Source: SKPS01 sp964469215 (GTDB lineage: Bacteria > Bacteroidota > Bacteroidia > Bacteroidales > SKPS01). Taken from it: a DNA stretch of 64,000 nt. A program made the translations under genes and the position numbers. The notes under the pieces are model-generated. The model saw only the letters and a list, made by a program, of their open reading frames with translations, had not been told where the DNA came from and made no database searches. The stretch covers positions 62,001 through 126,000 of the forward strand of contig CAYXYB010000004.1 in NCBI GenBank assembly GCA_964469215.1, given 5' to 3'. Shown here in pieces: positions 26,525 to 35,558 of the stretch (positions are counted from its first letter, which is position 1; each line of letters begins with the position of its first letter).

Positions 26525-27346
26525 TTATGTGGTTGATGATTGCTTATTAAAACCTCGCAACTTAATAGATGTTATTACCTTCTTTGTACTTCTTGGAAAA
26601 TCTCCTTGCATCATCCAATCGTAATATGAAGGCTCTTTGGCAAAAACCTCTTCAACCGATTTACCTTTGTGTTTCCCAAAGTTAAACACTTCAACTCCTT
26701 CGGCATTTATACCTATATGACCAACCAGGTCAGCTTTGGGAAGGATTTCTGAGAACCTGGCAAGATCGTCAATCCTGTTAACAACAGGAATACTTACCTT
26801 GCCCTGCTGATCTGTGTATTCAGTATCCTTATAACGCTCAATCTGAGCTTTAAACACTTCAAGGGTAGCTCTGGTGTCAGCCTCTGCATCATGTGCGTTT
26901 TCAAGGTTACTATCACAGTAAAACCTGTAGGCTGCCTTCAATGTTCGCTGTTCCATCTTGTGGAAGATATTCTGTACATCAATAAGATGCCTGTTGCTCA
27001 GGTCGAAATCAATATCTGAGCGTAAGAATTCTTCGACCAGCATTGGCACATCAAACTTATTTGAATTGTACCCTGCAAGGTCACTGTTGCCAATGAATGA
27101 TGCTATCTCACCAGCCAATTGTCTGAAGAATGGTTTGTCCTCAACATCATCGTCTGTAATACCGTGTATTGCCGTTGATTCAGCGGGTATTGGAATTTCA
27201 GGATTTATTAGATATTTCCGGATAAATTCCTTTTGATCGGGCATCACTTTAATCATGCATATCTGAACAATACGATCATGGCCAACATGAACTCCTGTTG
27301 TCTCCAGATCAAAAAAAACAATAGGACGGTTAAGGTTTAAATGCAT
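26525..27346 (-). CDS. DEDDh 3'-5' exonuclease, DNA polymerase III epsilon-like
   Basis: The 273 residues start with the ExoI motif FFDLETTG (D13, E15). ExoII is in LAGYNSNKFDVPML and ExoIII in NAHDAEADTRAT. The C-terminal 70 residues form a second small domain (FNFGKHKGKSVEEVFAKEPSYYDWMM) seen in Bacteroidota and other exonucleases of this group. It may be a repair or editing nuclease rather than the replicative proofreader. Confidence 0.88.
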   Translation of the reverse strand: MHLNLNRPIVFFDLETTGVHVGHDRIVQICMIKVMPDQKEFIRKYLINPEIPIPAESTAIHGITDDDVEDKPFFRQLAGEIASFIGNSDLAGYNSNKFDVPMLVEEFLRSDIDFDLSNRHLIDVQNIFHKMEQRTLKAAYRFYCDSNLENAHDAEADTRATLEVFKAQIERYKDTEYTDQQGKVSIPVVNRIDDLARFSEILPKADLVGHIGINAEGVEVFNFGKHKGKSVEEVFAKEPSYYDWMMQGDFPRSTKKVITSIKLRGFNKQSSTT

Positions 27347-27405
27347 ATTGCAAATATAGAAGAATATCTCAGAAAATCAATAGAAAAAAACCAGAATTTT
27401 AATAT

Positions 27406-28719
27406 TTATACAACTCTGTTTGTATCAAAGTTTTCCAGATAATATGCCACCTTTTTCAGGAAAAGGCCACCAAGGCTTCCGTCTACAACCCTGTGATCAT
27501 AGGTTAGTGCAAGGATCATCTTATGTCTTACTGCTATCATGTCCCCTTCAGGAGTCTCAACAACTGCCGGCATTTTTTTTATTGCACCTACAGCAAGAAT
27601 GGCAACCTGTGGTTGGTTTATAACAGGTGTCCCGGTTATGGAGCCGAAAGTGCCAAGATTGGTAATGGTAAATGTACCTCCTTGGATCTCATCAGGTTTG
27701 AGTTGATTGGAGCGTGCCCTCCCCGCAAGATCGTTTACAACTTTCGAAAGTCCTGACAGATTTTTTTGATCTGCATCATTAATCACCGGTACAATAAGAT
27801 TACCATTGGGAAGAACTGTTGCCATCCCAATGTTCACTTTCCCCCGAATAATAATGCTATAACCATCAACAGAAGCATTTACACCAGGAAAATCACGCAA
27901 AGCCCTTGCTGCTGCCTCTATAAATATCGGAGTGTAAGTCAGTTTCTCACCTTCCCGTTCTTCGAAAGCAGATTTGGCAGATTCACGCCATTTTACAATC
28001 CTTGTCATATCTGCCTCAATAAATGAGGTAACATGAGGTGAAACCTTTACTGACATTACCATATGATCAGCAATCAACCTCCTCATCCTGTCCATCTCAA
28101 TAATCTGATCATTACCTGACAGATTCCTGGTTAGAATAGATGAGGCTAAGCCATCGATAGCATTCTCCTTTAAATTCAAACTACGATCACGGTTCCTCAG
28201 ATATTCTAGCAGATCACGTTTTGTCAACCTGCCATCTTTACCTGAGCCTTTTATCTTTTGGATGTCTCCGTCAGTTATTCCCTCGCTTTTAATTATGCTT
28301 ATTATAAGTGGAGATAAAAATCTTCCCTTGAATGATTCCCCATTGCCAGGTTTTTCATATTCTGTAACACCATAAGTTTCAAGATTTCCTTGTTCAACTA
28401 GTGTTCCTTCAGATCTCCGGTTGCTGTCAGAATCATCATCCTTCTGAACGGAATCCCGGATTTCCGAATCTTGCTCACCCGCAACTTCAATTTCTGCAAT
28501 AATCTCACCCACTGGTACAATGTCTCCCTCATTGAAATAAATCTTATTCAGTAAGCCCTCTACAGGTGAGGGTATTTCAGAATCAACTTTATCCGTTGCT
28601 ATCTCTACCAAGGCATCATCCTCATTTACATGTTCACCAACATTTTTCAACCATCGCGTAATTGTTGCCTCAATAATGCTTTCACCCAGCTTGGGCATTC
28701 TTATTTCAAAAGCTGCCAT
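27406..28719 (-). CDS. 2-oxo acid dehydrogenase E2 (dihydrolipoyl acyltransferase)
   Basis: Core of a 2-oxo acid dehydrogenase complex. The 437 residues contain one lipoyl domain (lipoyl lysine K44 in EIATDKVDSEIPSP), an acidic linker, a peripheral-subunit binding domain (FLSPLIISIIKSEGITDGDI) and the catalytic domain with YDHRVVDGSLGG (H409, D413). Sequence style resembles the branched-chain or single-gene Bacteroidota E2. No E1 or E3 gene is adjacent, so the substrate (pyruvate, 2-oxoglutarate or branched-chain) is not decided. Confidence 0.92.
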   Translation of the reverse strand: MAAFEIRMPKLGESIIEATITRWLKNVGEHVNEDDALVEIATDKVDSEIPSPVEGLLNKIYFNEGDIVPVGEIIAEIEVAGEQDSEIRDSVQKDDDSDSNRRSEGTLVEQGNLETYGVTEYEKPGNGESFKGRFLSPLIISIIKSEGITDGDIQKIKGSGKDGRLTKRDLLEYLRNRDRSLNLKENAIDGLASSILTRNLSGNDQIIEMDRMRRLIADHMVMSVKVSPHVTSFIEADMTRIVKWRESAKSAFEEREGEKLTYTPIFIEAAARALRDFPGVNASVDGYSIIIRGKVNIGMATVLPNGNLIVPVINDADQKNLSGLSKVVNDLAGRARSNQLKPDEIQGGTFTITNLGTFGSITGTPVINQPQVAILAVGAIKKMPAVVETPEGDMIAVRHKMILALTYDHRVVDGSLGGLFLKKVAYYLENFDTNRVV

Positions 28720-28809
28720 TGATTAATGATTTATATATGATTTCGCAAGAAAACAATTCATTTATATTTTAGATTATTTATCTGAATACGCTATTGAGTT
28801 GAAAAAAAT

Positions 28810-28839
28810 TATCATTTTCAAAAATATCATTTTCAAAAA
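28810..28839. repeat. 15-bp tandem duplication
   Basis: TATCATTTTCAAAAA occurs twice in a row (28810-28824 and 28825-28839) in the 180-base gap upstream of the E2 gene. It is AT-rich and probably slippage-derived. Confidence 0.7.
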
Positions 28840-28898
28840 TAAACACCATTTCAGCGAAAATGTTTCTTAAAATTGTCAAATCAGCACTGATAATAGAA

Positions 28899-30317
28899 TC
28901 ATTCATTTCCGTGTTGCAATCCAAGCTTCTTACCCTCTTCAATCATGAGATCGAATGCAGCATTATATTCGTTTGGTATAATTCCTTCAAGAATTGCCTC
29001 TCTGATTACATTCTTTATCTGCCCTACGGTCTTTGATGGTTCTAAACCAAAGGTTTTCATTATTATTTCACCTGTAATTGGTGGTTGCCAGTTTCTAAGC
29101 TTGTCTTTCTCTTCAATTTCTACCAGCTTCCTTTCCACAAGCTCAAAGTTATTTCGGTAACGGTTCTTTTTATATTGATTTTTAGAAGTTATATCGGCTT
29201 TACACAACATCATCAGATTGTCAATATCATCCCCGGCCTCAAAAAGAAGTCGCCTGATTGCTGAATCGGTAACATAACTTTCAACCAGAGCAATTGGTCT
29301 GAGATGAAGAAGCACCATCTTCTGAACTAACTTCAATGGTTCGTTTAACGGCAATTTGAGACGTTTGAAAATGCTGTAAACCATTCTGGATCCAATATGC
29401 TCATGGCCATGAAAGGACCATCCGGTTTCGATTGAAAATTTTTTAGTCAATGGTTTTGCTATATCGTGCAATAATGCACTCCAGCGTAACCAGATATTGT
29501 CTGTTTCCCCGGCAATATTGTCAAGAACCTCAAGGGAGTGAAAAAAGTTGTCCTTATGTTTGATGTTATTGATAACTTCGACTCCTTTCATTGCTGAGAG
29601 TTCAGGTAAAATCAACTGTAACAAACCGGTTACCTCCAACAAAATAAAAGCTATCGATGGTTTTTGGGTCATCATTATTTTATTCAGCTCTTCGGCAACC
29701 CTTTCCTGTGAAAGAATTCCCATTCTTTCCCTGTTCAAGGAGATTGCCTGAAGGGTGTTTTCTTCAATTTCAAATCCCAGTTGCGCCGAAAACCTTATCG
29801 CCCTGAGCATACGTAAAGGATCATCGGAAAAGGTGGTCATAGGGTCACCCGGAGTGCGGATTATTTTATTATGTAAATCCATGAGACCATTGAATGGATC
29901 ATTCATGGCTCCAAAGTCGGCAGGATTGAGGCTGATACCCAATGCATTTATTGTAAAATCCCTTCTGAGCTGGTCATCCTTCAGAGTGCCATCCTCAACA
30001 GCAGGTTTGCGGCTGTTTTTCCTGTAGGATTCCTTTCTTGCCCCTACAAACTCAACAATATAATCGCTGTATCGTATCATAGCAGTGCCGAAATTCCTGT
30101 AAACTGTAACCTTTACACCTTTACCAATCATCCCGGCCACCTTCTGTGCCAGATCAATGCCACTGCCAACCGTTACAACATCTATATCTTTCCCCGGATT
30201 TCCCAGCATCATATCCCTTACATAACCACCAATGATATAGCTCTCCTGCCCCAGGGCAACCGAAGCTTCTGTGATCAACCTGAATAGTTTGTTGTCAATG
30301 ATTTTAGTTAGGTTCAT
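28899..30317 (-). CDS. tRNA nucleotidyltransferase / poly(A) polymerase family protein with HD domain
   Basis: Class II nucleotidyltransferase that probably adds or repairs the CCA end of tRNA; none of the tRNA genes in the window encodes CCA. The 472 residues have the motif GGYVRDMMLGNPGKDIDVV with metal aspartates D44 and D46, the RRDFTINALG motif, the R-binding helix domain (DDPLRMLRAIRFSAQLGFEI) and an HD domain (LLHDIAKP). CCA-adding versus poly(A) polymerase cannot be told by eye. Confidence 0.9.
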   Translation of the reverse strand: MNLTKIIDNKLFRLITEASVALGQESYIIGGYVRDMMLGNPGKDIDVVTVGSGIDLAQKVAGMIGKGVKVTVYRNFGTAMIRYSDYIVEFVGARKESYRKNSRKPAVEDGTLKDDQLRRDFTINALGISLNPADFGAMNDPFNGLMDLHNKIIRTPGDPMTTFSDDPLRMLRAIRFSAQLGFEIEENTLQAISLNRERMGILSQERVAEELNKIMMTQKPSIAFILLEVTGLLQLILPELSAMKGVEVINNIKHKDNFFHSLEVLDNIAGETDNIWLRWSALLHDIAKPLTKKFSIETGWSFHGHEHIGSRMVYSIFKRLKLPLNEPLKLVQKMVLLHLRPIALVESYVTDSAIRRLLFEAGDDIDNLMMLCKADITSKNQYKKNRYRNNFELVERKLVEIEEKDKLRNWQPPITGEIIMKTFGLEPSKTVGQIKNVIREAILEGIIPNEYNAAFDLMIEEGKKLGLQHGNE

Positions 30318-30337
30318 GTTGAAGCAAAAACTGTTTT

Positions 30338-30904
30338 CTAATCCCTTATTATGGTAAACTGATTGTTATAGTCTACCCTTACTATTGTAGATGCTTTCAT
30401 TTCAGTTACATTTTCCTGTCGTATTTTAACCACATAGTCCACTCCATTAATGATGTATTGACTGATCACCGAATAAGTCAAAGGTGCCGGCATCCCCGAA
30501 ACATTTGCCGAGGTTGAAACAAGCGGTTTTTTAAGAGCTCTTATCAACGTTTCGCAGAATTCATTTTTCACCACCCTGATACCTACTGAGCCGTCTTCGG
30601 CTATCAGATTCTCAGGCAGATTTCTGGCACCAGGATATACAACCGTTAATGGCCGGTTGAAAGAGTTGATGAGGTCAGGAACAACATCAGGTATTCGTTC
30701 TACATATATAGCGGCTTCTTCGAGTGAAGTAACCAGAATTATCATGTTTTTACGTTCAAACCGTTGCTTCAGCGCAAACACCTTTGCAATGGCTTTTTTA
30801 TTGAGAGCATCACAACCAATCCCCCATATTGTGTCAGATGGGTAAAGGATAATCCCCCCTTTTTTCAACACTTCAACAACCTGTTTTACTGCATCTTCGT
30901 ACAT
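30338..30904 (-). CDS. Sua5/YciO/YrdC family protein, probable threonylcarbamoyl-AMP synthase
   Basis: The 188 residues have the YrdC motifs GGIILYPSDTIWGIGCDA (15-32), KQRFERKNMIILV, NSFNRPLTVVYPG and KPLVSTSANVSGMP, needed for making the t6A precursor of tRNAs that read ANN codons. The length matches TsaC/YrdC without the Sua5 C-terminal domain. It starts four bases after the heptosyltransferase gene ends. Confidence 0.9.
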   Translation of the reverse strand: MYEDAVKQVVEVLKKGGIILYPSDTIWGIGCDALNKKAIAKVFALKQRFERKNMIILVTSLEEAAIYVERIPDVVPDLINSFNRPLTVVYPGARNLPENLIAEDGSVGIRVVKNEFCETLIRALKKPLVSTSANVSGMPAPLTYSVISQYIINGVDYVVKIRQENVTEMKASTIVRVDYNNQFTIIRD

Positions 30905-30907
30905 GGT

Positions 30908-31897
30908 TCAGTATGATATTTTAGATAATAATGTTGATGGTCTGATAAAATATGCACAGTGAAAATGTTTTTCATGACAAGCTTTAAGTCCATGAACACC
31001 GCATGGGCGACATCTCAACGGTGTTTCTGTTTCGGCAATAAATGATACTGATGATAAAGGCCCAAATCCAAATTCAGGTACAGTTGAACAAAAGATTGCA
31101 GTTACAGGTGCATCAACAGCAGAGGCCAGGTGTAAGGGAGCTGAGTCGTTTGTAAAATTCATCACGGCACCTTTCATAAGCGATGCTGTTTCAAGCAGAG
31201 TCAGCTCTCCGGCAAGGCTTATTGTATTCCTGTTAATAGTATTTTCGCATAACCTGTTTGCTAAAAGAACATCATCTTTGCTGCCAATTATGTAGCAAGT
31301 CAAATCAGCGGGTACAATATCAAGAAATTCTACCCATAATTCTTCAGGCCATTGTTTGGTAAACCATAAAGATGACGGAGCAATACAGATCCATGGATTT
31401 TTTTCTAAAGAATCCGTTCTTTCAAAGGCCTTTAGTGAAGGATATAATTTTGGTTTTACATCACCGGTAACACCCAAAGGCTTTAGCAGCATCAGGTTTC
31501 TTCCTGCTTCATGAAGAGAGATATCTCCGATTGAATGTTTTATCCTGTGATTAAACATAAAAGAGAACGGATTTTTATCAAAACCCGTTTTAACAGCCGC
31601 TCCGGATAACAAAGTGACGAATCCGCTTGAGAAAAAACGCTGTACTGTTATCACATGATCATACCTGCACCTCCTGACTTCAAGGATAACCTTCAACAGA
31701 TTCCTGATTTTGCCTTTTCTTTTGTTCCAGATTATCAGATTATTTACAAATGGATGTTCATCAAACAGTTGTTGCATACCATCTTTAACCAGAAGATCCA
31801 GCTTCATCCCCGGATTGTGTTTGTGGAGTGCTTCGAGCATCGGAGTCACAAGAATCACATCACCTATAGATGCAGTCTGAATGATAAGTATTCTCAT
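30908..31897 (-). CDS. Glycosyltransferase family 9 (heptosyltransferase-like)
   Basis: Probably adds a heptose or similar sugar to the lipopolysaccharide core. The 329 residues begin with the GT9 start RILIIQTASIGDVILVTPML and show the C-terminal ADP-heptose region (GAVMNFTNDSAPLHLASAVDAP). It lies between dapD and the YrdC-family gene on one strand. Donor and acceptor are not decided. Confidence 0.88.
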   Translation of the reverse strand: MRILIIQTASIGDVILVTPMLEALHKHNPGMKLDLLVKDGMQQLFDEHPFVNNLIIWNKRKGKIRNLLKVILEVRRCRYDHVITVQRFFSSGFVTLLSGAAVKTGFDKNPFSFMFNHRIKHSIGDISLHEAGRNLMLLKPLGVTGDVKPKLYPSLKAFERTDSLEKNPWICIAPSSLWFTKQWPEELWVEFLDIVPADLTCYIIGSKDDVLLANRLCENTINRNTISLAGELTLLETASLMKGAVMNFTNDSAPLHLASAVDAPVTAIFCSTVPEFGFGPLSSVSFIAETETPLRCRPCGVHGLKACHEKHFHCAYFIRPSTLLSKISY

Positions 31898-31917
31898 TTT
31901 AAACCCGGTTAAATTGA

Positions 31918-32739
31918 CTATACTGCAATACCAAATTCACGAAGTGTATTGTTTAATGAGGTTTTTTTATCTGTAGACTCGCTTCTTCGGCCAATGATCA
32001 AAGCGCATGTAACCTGGTAGTTTCCCGAACCAAATGTCTTTGTATAGCTGCCGGGTACAACAACCGACATTTCAGGCACCCTTCCCCGGTAAACAATCTC
32101 TTCACTACCGGTAACGTCAATGATCCTTGTTGAGGATGTGATAACCACATTTGCCCCAATAACAGCACCCTTTTCTACGACTGCTCCTTCAACAATGATA
32201 GACCTTGATCCTATAAAACAGTCATCTTCAATTATTACCGGTGAGGCCTGAATAGGTTCAAGAACACCTCCTATTCCTACCCCTCCGCTAAGATGGACAT
32301 TTCTGCCAATTTGCGCGCAGGACCCAACGGTAGCCCAGGTATCAACCATGGTCCCGGAATCAATATATGCACCTATATTAACATATGAGGGCATCATTAT
32401 TACTCCGGGTGCAATAAAGGAACCATATCTTGCTACTGCGTGCGGTACAACCCTTATCCCAAGTGAAGCATAGTTGCTCTTCAGCGGTATTTTATCATTA
32501 AACTCCAGAATTCCCGCTTGTGAAGTGCTGGTGCCCCGCATAATAAAATACAGAAGAACTGCCTTTTTTACCCATTCGTTAACCTTCCATCCATCATCTG
32601 AGGGTTGAGCAACACGTATCTTACCCCGGTCAAGCATAGACATAACCTCTTCAACAAGTGCTTTAGCTTTCTGTGATTCAAGTAACTCAGGTTTTTTCCA
32701 AATATCCGTTACACCCTTAATGTATGGTTCCATAAACAT
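31918..32739 (-). CDS. dapD: 2,3,4,5-tetrahydropyridine-2,6-dicarboxylate N-succinyltransferase
   Basis: Lysine/diaminopimelate pathway enzyme. The 273 residues (271 if the second ATG is used) carry a left-handed beta-helix of hexapeptide repeats (IGAYIDSGTMVDTWATVGSC ... IGRNVHLSGGVGIGGVLEP) and the DapD pattern GTSTSQAGILEFNDKIPLK. Length fits E. coli DapD (274). Its start faces aspA, with a 92-base shared upstream region. Confidence 0.93.
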   Translation of the reverse strand: MFMEPYIKGVTDIWKKPELLESQKAKALVEEVMSMLDRGKIRVAQPSDDGWKVNEWVKKAVLLYFIMRGTSTSQAGILEFNDKIPLKSNYASLGIRVVPHAVARYGSFIAPGVIMMPSYVNIGAYIDSGTMVDTWATVGSCAQIGRNVHLSGGVGIGGVLEPIQASPVIIEDDCFIGSRSIIVEGAVVEKGAVIGANVVITSSTRIIDVTGSEEIVYRGRVPEMSVVVPGSYTKTFGSGNYQVTCALIIGRRSESTDKKTSLNNTLREFGIAV

Positions 32740-32804
32740 AATATAGTATTACGGTTGCGAAGTTACATCAAAATTGGGTATATCCATAATTCATGATATT
32801 GTGA

Positions 32805-32812
32805 TATCTTTG
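32805..32812 (+). promoter_or_regulatory. Candidate -7 box for aspA-hydF
   Basis: TATCTTTG fits TAnnTTTG and lies 20 bases before the aspA ATG, implying a very short leader. The -33 region is weak. Confidence 0.45.
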
Positions 32813-32831
32813 AACCGTTACTTTATCAAAG

Positions 32832-34286
32832 ATGAAAACCAGAACAGAACATGATTTTTTGGGTGAGGTTCTGATACCTGAGGGAGCTCTTTATGGCATT
32901 CACACCCAAAGGGCAGTCAACAACTTTCCTGATAAAAATAGATTCAACATATTGTGGTATAAAGCTATAGGCAAAGTTAAGCTTGCATGTTACAGAACCT
33001 ACAAATCATTTAAAAATGCTGTAATCAGGCAGCATCCTGGAAGCACTTTTACAGACAAACTGTTTCCGGATGAAATAATAGAAGCTCTGGTAAAATCAGC
33101 ATCTGAGGTTTCTGAAGGCCTACACTTCGATTCCTCCTTTTTGGTTCCTGCTGTAAGTGGAGGTGCCGGCACGAGCATCAAAATGAATATCAACGAAATA
33201 ATTGCAAATCGTGCACTTCAGATTCTTGAAAGTAAACCGGGAAATTACGATCTGGTTGACCCATATTTTCATGCAAACATTTATCAAAGCACAAATGATG
33301 TAATACCAACTGGTTTAAAACTTGCTGCGATCTATGCTTTGAAAGATCTGGAGGAGGCAATAAACTCGCTAAGATCTGCAGTTGAAGATAAAGAGAAAAA
33401 TTACCGTCACACTCTACGGACAGCCTATACACAAATGCAGGCTGCAGTTCCTTCCTCTTATGGAATTTTCTTCAGTAATTACTCCGATGCTTTATCACGT
33501 GACTGGTGGCGGGTGTCAAGGTGCCTCGAAAGGCTAAAGGTCGTAAATCTTGGAGGAAATGCAGTTGGAACAGGTTTGTCAGTGCCACGGTTTTTTATTG
33601 TTCAAGCAACACCAACTTTAAGATCACTAACAGGATTGCCACTGACACGTTCAGAAAACATGTGCGATACTACATCTAATCTGGATATATATTCCGAGGT
33701 TCACGGTACGATTAAAGCTTTGGCTATAAATATGGAAAAGCTGGCAGGTGATCTACGGCTGCTATCATCTGACATGACCGGAATGGAATTGAAAATACCA
33801 ATGAAACAGGTTGGAAGCTCAGCAATGCCCGGCAAAGTCAACCCTGTAATATGTGAATATGCAATTTGTGTTTCGCATAAAGTATATGCCAATGACAATA
33901 TTATAACCACCTTATCTGCCCAGGGATGTCTTGACCTTAATGCTTATCTTCCGGTTATAGGTGATGCACTTCTGAATTCAATAGAAACATTAACCGGGGT
34001 TTGCAAAACCATCGAAACAAATCTTATTAAAGAACTTGAGGTGAAAACACAAGAATCAGAAACAATGGTTTACAACAATCCTGTTATTACAACAGCTCTG
34101 ATTCCGGTGTTGGGATATAATGAAGCCAACCGGATTTCTTTATTAATGAAAGAAAAATGCATCTCGGTTTTTGAGGCTTTAGAAGAACTGAAGCTCTTAT
34201 CACAGGAGAGAGCAGCTAATTTGTTATCATCTGACATGCTTCTGAAAATTGGTTTTTCGATAAAAGAAGGAGGTATCGATGAATAA
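32832..34286 (+). CDS. aspA: Aspartate ammonia-lyase (fumarase/aspartase superfamily)
   Basis: Converts aspartate to fumarate and ammonia. The 484 residues show the superfamily blocks: HTQRAVNNFP, SGGAGTSIKMN, YQSTNDVIPTGLKLA and the signature GSSAMPGKVNP (S loop). It overlaps hydF by eight bases, so the two genes are translated together. In several Bacteroidota and Clostridia, aspartase genes occur next to hydrogenase maturation genes, which suggests a supply of ammonium or a redox role there. Fumarase or argininosuccinate lyase are less likely because of the aspartase-like sequence blocks. Confidence 0.85.
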   Translation: MKTRTEHDFLGEVLIPEGALYGIHTQRAVNNFPDKNRFNILWYKAIGKVKLACYRTYKSFKNAVIRQHPGSTFTDKLFPDEIIEALVKSASEVSEGLHFDSSFLVPAVSGGAGTSIKMNINEIIANRALQILESKPGNYDLVDPYFHANIYQSTNDVIPTGLKLAAIYALKDLEEAINSLRSAVEDKEKNYRHTLRTAYTQMQAAVPSSYGIFFSNYSDALSRDWWRVSRCLERLKVVNLGGNAVGTGLSVPRFFIVQATPTLRSLTGLPLTRSENMCDTTSNLDIYSEVHGTIKALAINMEKLAGDLRLLSSDMTGMELKIPMKQVGSSAMPGKVNPVICEYAICVSHKVYANDNIITTLSAQGCLDLNAYLPVIGDALLNSIETLTGVCKTIETNLIKELEVKTQESETMVYNNPVITTALIPVLGYNEANRISLLMKEKCISVFEALEELKLLSQERAANLLSSDMLLKIGFSIKEGGIDE

Positions 34287-35511
34287 AACCAAAGACTCAA
34301 AACCACATGTGGGAATCTTCGGTAGAAGAAACAATGGAAAGAGTTCTATTATTAATGTGCTTGTAGGGCATGACATCGCAATCGTTTCAGACCATCCCGG
34401 CACCACAACCGATCCGGTAAAAAAATCTATGGAGATTCCAGGAGTTGGCCCGGTAATACTTATTGATACAGCAGGTATAGACGATACTGGAGATCTGGGT
34501 GTAAAAAGAGTGAAAGCAACAATATCTGTGATCAGAACCATTGACTTTGCCATTCTTGTTATTGCTGAAAACCGTTTTGGTGAATATGAAATAAACCTGG
34601 TTGAATTGTTTAATAACCAATCTGTACCGTTTATTATAGTCCATAATAAATCTGATGTTCAGCCAATAACCGAAGAAATCAAACTGAAAATCAATGAAGT
34701 AACCAGCGCTAAGGTTCTGGATTTCAGTGTTGCAGAAAGGTCAAATCCTGATCCAATTATCTCATTGATGAAGATGATGATTCCTGAATCTGCATATAAA
34801 TCACATTCACTTCTTGGTGACTTTTTATCTTATGGTGATCTTGTATTGCTTATCACACCTATAGATATAGAAGCACCTGAAGGCAGGTTGATTCTTCCAC
34901 AGGTTCAGGTTCTTAGAGATCTTCTGGATAACGACTGTATTGCAGTAGTTGTAAAGGAACGTGAAGTTGATACAATTATTAAGAAGATCAGCCCCAGGCC
35001 GAAACTTGTTATAACAGACAGTCAGGTATTTCTGAAAGCTGATGCCAGCATCCCGGCAGATATTCCCCTTACAAGCTTTAGCATACTATTAGCAAGACAA
35101 AAGGGTGAATTTGATGCTTGCATTAAAGGTACGCCGGTTATTGGTAAGCTAAAAGATGGAGACAGAATTATGATTTTGGAATCATGCACTCATCATGTTA
35201 GCTGTGACGATATCGGGAGAGCTAAGATACCTCGGTGGTTGAGTAGTTTTACCGGTAAAAAACTAAATTTCGATGTCGTTACAGGGCTTTCCGAACCTAC
35301 CCATCCTATCGGCAGTTACTCACTGGTAATCCAGTGTGGTGGTTGTGTACTCACCAAAAAACAAGTGTCTGGCAGGCTCAGGCCGGCAATTGAAGCAGGT
35401 GTACCTGTTACCAATTATGGTATGGCAATTGCCTGGGTTCATGGTATCTTTCACAGGGCTGTAGCACCATTCATCAGGATATCTACTGCAGATGCTGATC
35501 ATTATCTCTAA
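34279..35511 (+). CDS. hydF: [FeFe]-hydrogenase maturation GTPase HydF
   Basis: Scaffold GTPase on which the H-cluster 2Fe precursor is built. The 410 residues have an Era-like GTPase domain (P-loop GRRNNGKS 15-22, switch DTAG at 63-66, NKSD at 123-126), a dimerisation domain and the C-terminal iron-sulfur ligands C303-T-H305 and C353-GG-C356 with 47 residues between. This spacing is specific for HydF. AAGGAGGT (34267-34274) lies just before the ATG, an unusual Shine-Dalgarno-like site for this phylum. hydE, hydG and a hydrogenase gene are not in the window. Confidence 0.95.
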   Translation: MNKTKDSKPHVGIFGRRNNGKSSIINVLVGHDIAIVSDHPGTTTDPVKKSMEIPGVGPVILIDTAGIDDTGDLGVKRVKATISVIRTIDFAILVIAENRFGEYEINLVELFNNQSVPFIIVHNKSDVQPITEEIKLKINEVTSAKVLDFSVAERSNPDPIISLMKMMIPESAYKSHSLLGDFLSYGDLVLLITPIDIEAPEGRLILPQVQVLRDLLDNDCIAVVVKEREVDTIIKKISPRPKLVITDSQVFLKADASIPADIPLTSFSILLARQKGEFDACIKGTPVIGKLKDGDRIMILESCTHHVSCDDIGRAKIPRWLSSFTGKKLNFDVVTGLSEPTHPIGSYSLVIQCGGCVLTKKQVSGRLRPAIEAGVPVTNYGMAIAWVHGIFHRAVAPFIRISTADADHYL

Positions 35512-35558
35512 AGATGCAACAACAGATATTTCCAGAGATTTCAGAAAACCATGAACGT

